DNA of 64,000 bases. It comes from Closterium sp. NIES-65. Taxonomy: Eukaryota; Streptophyta; Zygnematophyceae; Desmidiales; Closteriaceae. Positions within the stretch are counted from its first letter, which is position 1; each line of letters begins with the position of its first letter. This document shows, in pieces, positions 48,183-59,048 of the stretch. Both the position numbers and the translations under genes were made by a program. The stretch lies in the NCBI GenBank assembly GCA_948144175.1, contig CANXME010002538.1, positions 2,075,501 to 2,139,500 of the forward strand. The letters run 5' to 3'. Below the pieces are notes generated by a model. It did not search any database. It saw only the letters and a program-made list of their open reading frames with translations, and was not told where the DNA came from.

Positions 48183-48480
48183 TGTTGTAATTTCATGTTT
48201 CATAAAACATACTTAGGCTAGAAGTGTAGCACATTTATAAATTGAGGGGTTGCTTAGTGTACCCTCCAACCACATTTTGTGGTTGGTTGGGATTGGTCCT
48301 TAGCTCAACCAATCCCAACCAACACACATTTGTGGTTGCTTGGGTCACAAGCAAGCTCACCCACTGGCCAACGTATTGGCCAATAGGGTAAGCTTCCCTC
48401 TCATCTCTCTCTTGCTCATTGTTTGTACTAAAGAGCCTCTCGGCTCATTATTCAATGTATCAATTCTCTCTCTTCTAACA
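48183..48480 (+). repeat. E6 5' LTR (298 bp)
   Basis: TGTTGTAATTTCATG to CTCTTCTAACA. Contains CAACCACATTTTGTGGTTG and AACCAATCCCAACC inverted motifs. The PBS starts at 48481. Confidence 0.93.
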
Positions 48481-48493
48481 TGGTATCATGAGC
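48481..48493 (+). other. E6 primer binding site
   Basis: TGGTATCATGAGC directly after the LTR, near the initiator-Met type. Confidence 0.75.
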
Positions 48494-48649
48494 TAATGGC
48501 TCACGCCTACCTCCCTCGGTCCTTAGGCCACCCTCTCCTCCCCGTTCCTGAGATCTAGCCCCACCCACGGAGCTGCCCTCCCTTCACGCGCCCTTTAGGC
48601 GCTGTCCTCCCTCCCCGTGCGCCCCCTAAGGCGCTGCCCTCCAAGGCAC

Positions 48650-49205
48650 GTCCAGATCTGCAACTCCAGCGCCCAGATCTGCACTCCCCGCGCTCAGATC
48701 TGCAACTCCAGCGCCCAGATCTGCACTCCCTGCGACCAGATCTACTCCTCCCGCGCCTAGATCTGATCATTCCGCTCCCAGATCTGGATTCCGCGCAACC
48801 AGATCTCCTCCTCCCGCACCCAGATCTGAACATTTCGCACCCAGATCTGCACTCCGCGCGCCCAGATCTGCACTCCGCCTGCCCAGATCCGTCCTCTGCG
48901 CGCTCAGATCTGCCCTTCGCGCGATCAGATCTGCACTCCGCGCGACCAGATCTGCACTCCGCGTGACCAGATCTGCACTCTGCGCGACCAGATCTGCACT
49001 CTGCGCGACCAGATCTGCACTCCGCGCGACCACATCTGCACTTCGCGCGCCCAGATCTGCCCTCCGCCCAGATCTGCACTCCGCGCAACCAGATCTGCAC
49101 TCCGCGCGACCAGATCTGCCCTCCGCGCGCTCAGATCTGCCCTCCGCGCGACCAGATCTGCCCTCCGCGCGACCAGATCTGCATCTCCCGCGCTGAAATC
49201 TGACC
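48650..49205 (+). repeat. E6 leader tandem array, about 21-bp unit with AGATCT
   Basis: About 25 copies of a unit like CAGATCTGCACTCCGCGCGA, each with the AGATCT palindrome. Lies between the PBS and gag. The flanking parts of the leader (48494-48649, 49206-49585) hold no gene that I can see. Confidence 0.85.
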
Positions 49206-49585
49206 ATTTCGCGCCCATCTCTTCACGTCCCGCTCGTTTGCCGCGGGCTGTCCCGCGTGCATTCGCCACGGGCTTCCCATTCGCGCGGATCTGCCGCACG
49301 GCTGCCCTCTTCGTCCCCTCCCCCCCGCTCTCTCCCTTCCTCCTCCCATTGTACCCGCAGCAGCACCACCAGCAGCACCCTCCCCCCTTTCCTCCCCCAT
49401 AGCATCGCCCTCCTCCTCCTCCACCCAACCCACCCTCCGCTCCTCCCTTCCTCCTCCCATCCTACCCGCAGCGGCACCAGCTGCAGAACCAGCAGCGGCA
49501 CGGGCAGCAGGGCCAGCAGCAGCATTGGCAACGGTACCCTCGCACCATCCTCCTCCTGCCCTAGCCTCTACCCACCCTCATCTCT

Positions 49586-50896
49586 ATGGCATCGTCGTCC
49601 GATTCTTCCATCGACCTTGCCACTGTTGACGCACACGAGTTGCTGCCTGACAACTCTGCTGCTAATTAGCACTCTTATGCTCATTCCGTTGAGGTGCTCC
49701 TCTCCTCTGTTGTGGTCAGCGGCTACAACCTTCGCTCGGTTGTCTTTCAGGAAGGCGGTGGACTTCAGCCCGTGGCCCCCACCGTTCCTACTGGACCTGC
49801 CCCCGCCCACCCTGGCGCCGAGCCCTCTCCCCGCGGTGATCCTCCCACCTTCGCACCGAATGTCAACGACCCGCAGAGCTTGGAAACCGCCATTTGCACC
49901 TACCGCACCAATCTCCAAGAGCACCTGCGCCTGCAATTGCGTTACGAGGACGACAGGCGCATCTATGACGAGGCCGCTGCCCGCTACAATACGTACCAGG
50001 AGGACCTGGACACCTACACTCCATAACTTGCAGACTACACCACGAAAAGTAATGCCTGGCGGGTTGCTGATCGGCGTGCGCTTGCCATTATTCTCGCCAC
50101 CATCCCCTCCTCCCTCAAACGCGAGCTCTCATCTACCTCCTCCTCCCACCTGTGGCGACTGCTAGTCGACCTTTTCGATCGACAGGACGTTGCCACTCTT
50201 TACGCCCTTATCAAGGAGTTTGGAACTCTCTCCATGGATTCCACTTCTGGCGCAGCTGCTTTCACTCGCCGTGTCCTAGACCTTGCTCGGCGCCTTGCAA
50301 CACTCGATGTGGTGTACCCGGACACGGTCATCTGCTGCCACCTCCTCGAGGGCCTCACACCTGCCTTCGACGCTCACAAGCTTACTTACATGCATCTTAT
50401 CTCCAAGCACCACACCCCTGCCGAAGTTGCTCAGTGGATTATCACCACCGAAGCTGAGATCCTTCGCCACTCTTCCTCCACAGCCGCAACAGCCCAGTCG
50501 CGCAGCAGCCGGGGTGGACGTGGCGGTGGGCGTGGGGGTGGGCGTGGTGGTGGGCGTGGGGGTGGACGAGGGGGATCAGCAGGTCGCGGTGGTGCTGGCA
50601 GCAGTGGTGCGGGTCGTGGTACGGCAGCTGCCTTTCCTCCCTGTCAGTACCTGCCTCGCTACGGTCCCACTCAGGGACAGCGCTGCGGCCAAACCACCCA
50701 TGCCACTGAGACGTGCTTCAAGGCACTCAGTGATGAGTGGTTTGCCTGTGGCAACACCGGCACCCCTCCTCGCTGGTCCGCCCTCAACCCTCGCCCCACT
50801 CCCCTTGAGGTCCGTTCCTCTCCCCTTTATGAACCTCCCTCCTCCACCCACGCCCACCAGGCCCTCGCCCCTCCCCAGCAGCAGCACCAGCAGTAG
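49586..50896 (+). pseudogene. E6 gag, broken by stops
   Basis: One frame from ATG 49586 (MASSSDSSIDLATVDAHELL). Capsid part includes NDPQSLETAICTYRTNLQEH, RALAIILATIPSSLKRELSS, WRLLVDLFDRQDVATLYALI and HTPAEVAQWIITTEAEIL, typical of copia gag. An RGGGRGGG tract (50510-50590) and C-X13-C-X4-H-X4-C (CQYLPRYGPTQGQRCG...H...CF, about 50641-50720) follow. Stops at 49667-49669, 50024-50026 and 50894-50896 (CAG to TAG within a Gln run) interrupt it. Confidence 0.85.
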
Positions 50897-51778
50897 CAAC
50901 AGCAGCAGCAGCTTGGGAATCAGCAGCAGGGGTCACAGCAGTATGGGCAGCAGCTTCTCCTCTCTCGGCTCCAGCAGCAGCTCCAGCATCTCCAGCAGCA
51001 GCTCGACCTCCCGCCGCAACTGCCCCTCCTCCCTCCTCCTCCGGTTTCCCAGCAGCAGCCCTTTCCTACCTGGACTGCTGGGAGTGCTGCCTCTGCAGCC
51101 CATCTCTCGGGTGCGTCCCTGGCGCCGTCTGCAGGTGGCAGTGTGACCGCTTTCCCTTCCTCTGGTTTTGTTGGTTTATTAGGTCAACCTGAATCTGTTG
51201 CATCTACCATGTACCCTTCTTCTGCTAATGAAACTTTGTTCTAGTACTCTGCCTCACCTTCCTCCACCATTGACTTCGTTCTGGACAGTGGAGCCACTGA
51301 CACTGTCCTTCGCGACGCTGGTACACTGCGCCCTCTCCCCACACCAACCTCCCTCCTCGGCGTTGATAGCAGTTTTTCCATCCCTTGTCACAACACCTCC
51401 ACCCTTCCCTGTCCTCTCTTTCCCTCAGGTACTGTCACCGGTCTCCACATTCCCTCCCTTCGTACTAACCTCCTCTCCCAAAGGTCCCTCCAACAAGCCA
51501 TGATCACCACTCTCATCCCAGGTGGTGCTAACCATTGTGACCTATACGAAACCTCCACATGTCGTTTTCTCGCCCGTATTCCCTATTGTCCCCGCTCCCG
51601 TCTGTACACCCTTCGGGTTCCCCGCCCCCTCACCTTCCAAGTTGCCTCCCCCCCCCTCCTTCCCCCCCCCCCCCTCCCCTCCCTCCCACTAACCCACCCC
51701 TCCCCCCCGGCCCTCCTGACTCTGACTGTTCCTGTCACTCCCTCTCCCACCCCACCATCCTCCTCCATCACAGGCTAG
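50897..51778 (+). pseudogene. E6 gag end and protease
   Basis: Same frame as gag: a Gln-rich stretch, then the aspartic protease IDFVLDSGATDTVLRDAG (GAC 51284-51286) and LHIPSLRTNLLSQ. A stop lies near 51243. C-rich runs at about 51640-51700 shift the frame before the HHRLGHP motif. Confidence 0.8.
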
Positions 51779-52968
51779 GCCACCCCAACTTTGCTACTCT
51801 GCGCTCCTCTGTCTCCTCCAGTCTCCTCCACGGTCTCCCCTCCTCCCTCCCTCCCCTCCCCAAATCCCCTGCCCCCCCCTGCACTGTCTGCGTTTAGAGC
51901 AAGCTCAAGCAGCAGCTGCACCAGAGCTCCCCCTCCGCTGCTACGCAGCCACTTGATCTTGTTCACATGGACCTATGGGGCCCTAATCCCTCTCCCACTC
52001 GCCAGGGCCATCGCTACCTTGTCGTGCTTGTTGATGATCACAGTCGGTACTCGTCCGTCTCTCTCCTTTGGACGAAGGCGGATGCCCCGGCTGCGATCAT
52101 CGCCTGGCTCGAGCGGGCAAACACCCATTTTGGGCGCCCTGTTCGCCGCCTTCACTCTGATGGAGGTGGTGAGTTATTTAACAACCAAGTCTCCTCCTAT
52201 TGTCAGTCTCGTGGCATCCTTCAGACTTACACCCTCCCTCACTCCCCACAGCAGAACGGCGTGGCTGAGAGTCGTGTTCGAGAGATCACCAAAACAGCCC
52301 GGTGTCTGCTTATCCACACCTCCTGCCCCCCTTCTCTTTGGGGCTACGCCCTCCTTCATGCCGCCCTCCTTACTAACCTTTACCCTCACCCCCTTCTCCC
52401 CTCCATCACCCCCACTGAGCTGTGGACGAAGGACAAGCCTGATGCCTCATCACTTCGTGTCTGGGGCTCTAAGGCACATGTCCTCATTCACCCCTCTGAC
52501 CGCTCCCATTCCATGGGAAAGCTTGCCCCTCGTACCCTTCCCTGCATCTTCCTTGGTCATAATCCCTCCTCCCCTGACTACCTTTTCCTCCACCCACCAT
52601 CCGGTCGTCTAATCCGCAGGCGGGATGTGGTCTTTGACGAGTCCACTCCCTACTACTCCTCTCCCACATCTACTGACCCACTCCCCCCTCTCACCCGTCC
52701 CCTTGTCTGGTCTGACACCACCCCTCCCCCACTACTTACTCCTCCCCCCATCCTCCCACCCCCCCCTTCTCCGCCGTCCCAGTCCCATGGTGCCCCTCCC
52801 TCTTCTGGTGACATCTTTGACCCGGAACCTCTGTCTTCTCCTGTCTCCCCCGCTCACTCCTCTCGTAGTACCCCTCCCCCCCCCCCCCCCTTCCTCTCCC
52901 TCGCCACCAAACCGTCCTCCCCCTTCCCGCACCATACTCACCCGGTATCCCCACACCAGGTCACGTGA
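51779..52968 (+). pseudogene. E6 integrase
   Basis: Frame with HHRLGHPNFATLRS, CTVCV, then after TAG 51895-51897 LVHMDLWGPNPSPTRQGHRY, LVDDHSRYSSVSLLWTKADA, LHSDGGGELFNN, SPQQNGVAESRVREITKTAR and the C-terminal part (LRVWGSKAHVLIHPSDRSH, IFLGHNPSSPDYLFLHP, RRRDVVFDESTPYYSS). All three acidic core residues are visible. It ends at 52968 after a C-rich run near 52875-52890 has shifted the frame. Confidence 0.85.
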
Positions 52969-53580
52969 CGGTATCCTTGGTGCACCGCCTCCCGTTACCC
53001 TCTCTACCTCTACCCTCCCCCCTCTCTCCCCCCTCCTCCGTCACTTCTTCCAGGCTGTCTTGCATCAAGCCCCTCATGCAACAGCCCCCTCAACCACCTC
53101 CTCTCCAGCAGCGGCACCAGCAGTGGGACCAGCAGCGGCAGCAGCAGCAGCAGGACCAGCAGCGGCAACGGCAGCGGGAGCGGCATCGGCAGCAGCAGCG
53201 GGACCAGCAGCGGCACCAGCAGCACCAGCAGCAGCACCAGCAACAGTACCAGCAACAGTACCAGCAGCGGCACCAGCAACGGCACCAGCAGCGGCACCAG
53301 CAGCAGCCTCAGCAATGGCACCAGCAGCAGCACCAGCACCGGCACCGGCAACGCCTCCACCAGCAGCACCAGCAGTCATCCGCGCCTTCCACACCTCCCT
53401 CTCTGAGGACTCCCATGAAGAGTTCCTTGACCTCCACCTTTATGACCCCTCGCTTCTACCCATCACGTTCGACCTCTCAGGCACACCTGTCTTCGCCTTC
53501 TCCTCTGCTCCCTCCATTTTTGTTCCTACCACGTACGAGGAGGCACTGGCGTGCCCTGACGCTCCGCTATGGCTCGCCAG
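52890..53580 (+). pseudogene. E6 integrase-RT linker and RT start
   Basis: Continues in the shifted frame: ILTRYPHTRSRDGI, HFFQAVLHQAPHA, then an Ala/Pro stretch encoded by AGCAGCGGCACC-type repeats (53090-53380), SLSEDSHEEFLDLHL and FVPTTYEEALACPDAPLWLA, the first residues of the RT region. The sequence then jumps to the end of RT. Confidence 0.8.
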
Positions 53581-54432
53581 CATTATCAGCATTGTCACTC
53601 CGCCCGCACCATCTCACTCTCCCAGGGTCATTACTTGCAGCAGGTCTTGGAGCGGTTTGACATGGCCCGCGGCGGCGCCCAACATACACCTCTTTCTTTC
53701 GGGCACCACCTCTCTCCACCCACCTCCCCCTCAGCCTCCTCCCATCTTTATCCCGAGCTCATCGGCTCCCTCATGTACGCCATGGTCTCCACTCGCCCTG
53801 ACCTTGCCTACCCCATCAGCGTCCTCGCTCGTTTTGTTGGCGCAGGCAAGCATACGGAAGAGCACTGGCAGGCCGCCAAGCGTGTCCTCCGGTACCTTCG
53901 TGGCACCAAGGACTATGTCCTTACCCTTGGCGGCCCCTACCCACCTCTTCTCAGCGGCTACAGTGACTCCTCCTGGGCTGATTCCCAGCCAGATCGTCGC
54001 TCCTCCCAGGGCTATGGCTTCTCTATTGGCAGCGGCCTTATCAGCTGGCGCTCCACCCGCTCCTCGGCTGCAGCCCTCTCCTCCTGCGAGGCGGAATTAT
54101 ATGCCGCCACCATGGCTGCGCAAGAGGCCCGCTGGCTCACCTTCCTTCTTGAGGAACTTGGTGCCCCCCAGCGCTGTCCCACAATTTGGTGTGACAATGC
54201 TAGTACCATTCACCTCACCAAAGATGCTCTGTTTCACGGGCGCTCCAAGCACATTGAGCTCCGTCATTTCTTCATTCGCGATCTTGTTCAAGCGGGGCAC
54301 CTTCGCCTCGACAAGGTTGACTCGGCGGCCAACCTTGCCGACATCTTCACAAAAGCTCTTCCTCATGCCGCTCACTCTTTCCTACTTCGTCTTCTTGGCC
54401 TCACTCCTCCTAAGTCGCCTCCTGCCTCTTGA
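53581..54432 (+). pseudogene. E6 RT end and RNase H; RT catalytic core deleted
   Basis: From ARTISLSQGHYLQQVLERFD through TPLSFG, YPELIGSLMYAMVSTRPDLA, GYSDSSWADSQPDRRSSQGY, CEAELYAATMAAQEARWLTF, WCDNASTIHLTKDALFHGRS to LADIFTKALPHAAH and the stop at 54432. The RNase H part is intact. About 230 residues, including the YVDD box, are missing before it, so the element cannot make its own RT. Confidence 0.9.
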
Positions 54433-54468
54433 TTTTAGCCTTCTAGCCTTATGCATATTGGGGGGTTG

Positions 54469-54766
54469 TGTTGTAATTTCATATTTCATACAACATACAT
54501 AGGCTAGAAGTGTAGCACATTTATAAATTGGGGGGTTGCTTAGTGTACCCTCCAACCACATTTTGTGAATGGTTGGGATTGGTCCTTAGCTCAACCAATC
54601 CCAACCAATACACATTTGTGGTTGCTTGGGTCACAAGCAAGCTCACCCATTGGCCAACGTATTGGCCAATAGGGAAAGCTTCCCTCTCATCTCTCTCTTG
54701 CTCATTATTTGTACTAAAGAGCCCCTTGAGTCATTATTCAATGTATAAATTCTCTCTCTTCTAACA
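54469..54766 (+). repeat. E6 3' LTR (298 bp)
   Basis: Preceded by the polypurine tract TTGGGGGGTTG. Same length as the 5' LTR. Confidence 0.93.
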
Positions 54767-57700
54767 GCATAGCCTCCCGTGTCCTTGTCTTTGGTCTCCC
54801 TTGGTCTCTCCCTCCCCTACCTCCTGGGCCTGGCCCTACCTGCGTCCCCTGCATCGAGGGGCGACAGCGCGCCGCCCCCCACTCCTCCCTCCCCTACCTC
54901 CTGGGCCTGGCCCTACCTGCGTCCCCTGCGTCGAGGGGCGACAGCGCGCCGCGCCCCACTCCTCCGAGTTTCCTCCGACAGAGGCTCCACTGTAGACTCT
55001 CCACATGGACGTGTGGGGCCCCCCCCCCGCGTCAGTGGGCAGGGACGCGAGCGGTACTTCCTGCTGGTGGTTGACGACTACTCGCGTTACACCACGGTCT
55101 TCCCCTTGCGCAGCAAGGGTGACGTCACTGAGGTGTTGATCGACTGGATCCGCGCTGCTCGTCTCTAGCTCCAGGAGAGCTTCGGCTCGGACTTTCTTGT
55201 TGTGCGTCTGCACTCGGACAGAGGCAAGGAGTTTTCCTCTGCCCGTCTGGGAGCCTTCTGTCATGCACCGGGCATCCGCCAGACCTTCACGCTTCCGGCC
55301 TCTCCACAGCAAAATGGGATTGCTGAGCGCCGCATTGGCATGGTCATGGACGTCGCTCGTACGTCCATGATGCATGCGGCTGCCCCCCATTTTCTGTGGC
55401 CGTTTGCCGTTCAGTACAACGCGCATCAGCTTAACCTTCAGCCCCGGGTCTCCTTGCCAGAGACCTCCCCCGCCATGCGGTGGACCGGGAAGGTTGGCGA
55501 TGCGTCTGCGTTTCGGGTCTGGGGATCTCGGGCGTTTGTCCGCGACTTGTCTGCGGACAAGCTGTCCCCCCGTGCTGTTCCCTGCGTCTTCCTTGGCTTC
55601 CCTCCTGACGCGCCTGGCTGGCAGTTTTACCACCCCACCTCGCGCCGTGTTCTGTCCTCTCAGGACGTCACCTTTGACGAGTCGGTACCTTACTACCGTC
55701 TCTTCCCCTACCGCACTGCGCCTCTCCCCCCGCCGCCTCTCTTCCTTGCGCGAGGTCCTCCCCTTGTAGACCCCCTCCCCCCTCAGGGTCTTGCCCCGTC
55801 AGATGTGTCCCAGGTAGACGCAGTCGAGCCTGTCGAGGTCGCTGTTGACTCTTGTGCTGCTAGAGGTGCTGAGCCTGCGAGTGCCGGGTCTGGAGGTGTT
55901 GAGTCTGGGGGTGCTGAGTCTGGGGGTGCTGAGACTGGGGGTGCTGAGCCTGGGGGTGCGGAGCCTGGGGGCGCTGGGTCTGCTTGTGTGGCTGCCGGCG
56001 GTGCTTCATCGAGGCGGGAGCCGCTCTCTCCACAGGAGCTGCGCGAGTGGTTTGCCCGCCGCTGGAGACGTGCTGCTGAGACTGGAGGTGCTGCTGGGGC
56101 TCCTGGAGCTAGTTCTACTGGAGCTACTGGCTATGCTGGTGCTGCTCGAGATGGAGCTGCTAGGGGTGTTGGCGCTCGTGTTTTTACTGGCGCTAGTGCA
56201 TCTAGGGGTGCTGCTGAGGCTACTGGTGCTGACGGTCCTACTGGAGTTGGTGCTGCTGGAGCTGGAGCTGCTGGGGGTGTTGGCGCTGGCGGTACTGCTG
56301 GCGCTAGTGCTTCTGAGGGTGCTCGAGTTGGCATCGTTGGAGCTAGAGGTGCTGGCAGCGCTGGCGCTGCCACTGGTGGCTCTGGTGCCGTCCTTACTGG
56401 TTCTGGGGGCGCTGCGCGGCCGAGGCCGTACTTCGTTCCGCTCCCGCAGCAGGTTCTTGGTCTCCCGCCCTCTCCAGGTCCTACTCCTCCCTTAGAGTGT
56501 CCACAGCCTGTCCAGTCGCAGTCACAGTTACACTGGTCCTACAGGAGCGTCGTGAGCCTGCGTCTCATCCTGCGTCACTTGTTCGTGCTGCTCGCACTAG
56601 TGGTCTTACCGCGCGTCCGCGTCCTCATGCGGTCCATGGCACACACCAGATGGCGCTGCGTCCTTCCACTGCTCCTCTGCGTTCCCGTTGCTGTCTCCTC
56701 CAGAGTCCTCTCTTCCTACTCTTGCAGACCCGGAGTCCGACTCTCTTCGTGCTGCTAGTCCTTCGGTCACGCGTCTCCTAGCTATTGTTGTCACTGACCC
56801 TTCCTTTGAGTCCACTGTTGCGTCTATCCTAGTTGCTGAGCTTGTCGGCTTCGCTGCTCGCTGTCGTATAGACTACGCTGGTAGTCTTGTTGCTGAGTGT
56901 GAGTGTGTCTGTCCTCCATCCGTCGGGGGTGAGTGTGCTCTTAGCACGGACGTCCTTGAGGACAGGCAGGAGGAGTTCCAATGCTTCGCTGCTGCTTTGC
57001 CCCATCTTGTGTCCACGCTTATTGCCCCTGAGGGAGACCCGTATGCACCAGACATCCCGACTCCTCGATCGTACGCTAAGGCGATCGAGGGTCCCTACTC
57101 CTCTCAGTGGCAGTCGGCCATGGACGCAGAGATGGCTTTCTGGAAATCCACACGCACCTATGTCGACTAGGTTCCCCCACCTAGGGCGAACATCGTCAGT
57201 GGCATGTGGACCTTTAGGGTAAAGCGGCCGCCAGGTTCTCCACCTGTCTTCAAGGCGCGTTACATGGCTCGAGGCTTCAGTTAGCGGCAGGGAGTTGACT
57301 ACTTTCAGACCTTCTCTCCCACCCCGAAGATGACCACTCTTCGGGTGGTGCTGCACATAGCCGCTCAGCGCGACTACGAGCTTCACTCTCTTGACTTCAG
57401 CACAGCTTTCCTGTAGGGCAGCCTGCACAAGGAGATCTCGCTGCGCCGCCCTCCTGGCTTCACTGGGTCGTTTCCTCGTGGTACCCAGTGGAGCCTCCGA
57501 CAGCCAGTCTACAGTCTCCGCCAGGCGCCCCGTGAGTGGCACGACATACCGAGGACTACACTTGCGGCTCTTGGGTTTGCTCCTTCTACAGCCGACCCGT
57601 CGCTGTTTCTGCGCACTGACACCTCTTTGCCGCCATTCTACATCCTCGTGTACGTCGACGACTTGGTCTTTGCCACTGCTGACACTGCTGGACTCGCCCA

Positions 57701-58627
57701 CGGGAAGTCCGATCTGCAGAAGAGACACACGTGCACAGACCTGGGTGAACTGCGCAGCTACCTTGGCTTGCAGATCACCTAGGACAGCGCACCATTACCC
57801 TGACTCAGTCACACATGGTACAGCAGGTCCTTCAGCGCTTCGGCTTCACGTACTCCTCGCCTCAGGCCACTCCTCTGTCTACTCGCCACTCGCTCTCAGC
57901 TCTGCCTTCGGATGAGTCCGTAGAGCCGAGTGGCCCGTACCCAGAGCTTGTTGGCTGCCTCATGTACCTGATGACCTGCACATGACCTAACCTTGCATAC
58001 CCTCTTAGCATCTTGTCACGCTATGTTGCTCCTGGGATACACCAACCAGAGCAGATGGCTGCAGCGAAGAGGGTGTTGCGCTACGTGTGCAGTACCTCGG
58101 GCATGGGGCTAGTGCTCGGAGGGCGACGTCGAGTGGTCCTCACAAGTCACGCAGACGCTTCTTGGGCTAACGACCAGGCTCTGCAGCGGTGGTCACAGGG
58201 TTACACCTTCAGCCTTGGCTCCGGCTCTGTTTTGTGGCGGTCTACCCGCTCGTCTTCTGTTCTCAGCTCCAGCTGTGAGGCTGAGATCTACGCAGGGGCC
58301 ATGGTTGCACAGGAGCTACGCTGGCTCACCTACGTGCTGACTGACCTAGGAGAGCCACCTCGTTCTCCTCCAGTTCTGTACGTAGACAACAAGGCCATGC
58401 TGGCCTTGTGTCGGGAGCACAGACTAGAGTACAGAACGAAGCACATTGCTCTCCGCTACTTCCTGGCTCGTTAGCTGCAACAGCGTGGTCAGCTCCGCCT
58501 CATCTATGTGGCCTCTGAGGCCAACACTGCTGATATCTTCACCAAGGCCCTTTCGCCTTGTGATCATCAGCGCTTCTGTACTTTGCCAGGTCTTGTGCCT
58601 ACCTGGCCTTACTTGCTCACTTCTTGA
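54767..58627 (+). pseudogene. E5 integrase, linker, RT and RNase H
   Basis: Continues E5 after E6. A 77-bp tandem duplication (54811-54887 and 54888-54964) shifts the integrase frame. Then VVDDYSRYTTVFPLRSKGDV, stop 55168-55170 (CAG to TAG), LHSDRGKEFSS, SPQQNGIAERRIG, DLSADKLSPRAVPCVFLGFP, the repeat linker (55870-55970), CPPSVGGECALSTDVLEDRQ and RT with YVDD (about 57652-57663). Further stops lie at 57168, near 57283, 57415, 57779 and 57984. RNase H (GLVLGGRRRVVLTSHADASW, CEAEIYAGAM, YVDNKAM) is nearly whole up to a stop near 58472. Confidence 0.9.
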
Positions 58628-58826
58628 TCTTGTTTGTACTGTCCTCTTTCTATACCTGCACTTGCTTGTTCACCTTTATATATATGATCTTGCATGTGAA
58701 CTGGCCTTGTGGCCTTACTCTTGTGCTCGGACTGTGTGGTGACTTTGTGATCCACCCTGAGCTTGCTTTGCTTTGCTTGACTAGTCTTGTGACCACTTGT
58801 TCTCCCCCACTTTGCCTATGGGGGTG
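58628..58826 (+). other. E5 end region: hairpins and polypurine tract
   Basis: GGCC-TTGT-GGCC, GGTGACTTTGTGATCCACC, GTC-TTGT-GAC and CCCCCA-CTTTGCCTA-TGGGGG before the 3' LTR. Confidence 0.65.
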
Positions 58827-58953
58827 TGTTAGAACATTATAGCTTATGCATTTGTGTAGGTTGTAGTGGGGTAGTTCATAAGGGGTACAATCCAATTAGG
58901 GTTAGTACTTGTACCCAACTCTTTTATAGTTCATTCATTCTTGTTTCTCGTCA
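58827..58953 (+). repeat. E5 3' LTR (127 bp)
   Basis: TGTTAGAACATTATAG to TTTCTCGTCA. About nine differences from the 5' LTR, mostly C/T. Confidence 0.92.
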
Positions 58954-58958
58954 AAGAG

Positions 58959-59048
58959 CGCGGTCGAGCTTGGCCATGTGATCTGCTTCAGGCCTCTTGA
59001 GGTAGGTGGCGAGTCGGCTCGCTGTGTACGATAGATCTGGTCGGTTGC
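58959..59048 (-). pseudogene. Family B copia, minus arm: RT-RNase H junction
   Basis: Minus strand reads RPDLSYTASRLATYLKRP then EADHMAKLDRAL, the usual copia block between RT and RNase H. It is separated from 44816-44853 by E5 and from 59529 by a MITE. Confidence 0.8.

Larger units (their letters stand above)
48183..54766 (+). mobile_element. E6, copia element of a fourth family lacking most of RT
   Basis: 298-bp LTRs at both ends and a TSD of GCATG (48178-48182) and GCATA (54767-54771). It has PBS TGGTATCATGAGC, a leader with AGATCT repeats, gag, protease, integrase, Ala/Pro linker, a few RT residues and the RT end/RNase H. LTRs differ at about 15 of 298 positions. Nested in E5. Confidence 0.95.
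44854..58953 (+). mobile_element. E5, Ty1/copia element split by E6
   Basis: 127-bp LTRs at both ends with a perfect AAGAG TSD (44849-44853, 58954-58958). Its own sequence is about 7.5 kb; E6 (48183-54766) lies in its pre-integrase/integrase region. LTRs differ at about nine positions and the coding part has many stops, so it is older than E4, M2 and M3. Confidence 0.95.

Noticed and set aside
48650-49205. CRISPR array
   Set aside because: Repeats of about 21 bp are contiguous, without unique spacers, and lie in a retrotransposon leader of a eukaryote.
52625-54502. A single 625-codon protein across the E6 linker and RNase H
   Set aside because: Only the part to about 53580 is in the true frame; the rest is the wrong frame of RNase H, which reads correctly from 53581 in another frame.
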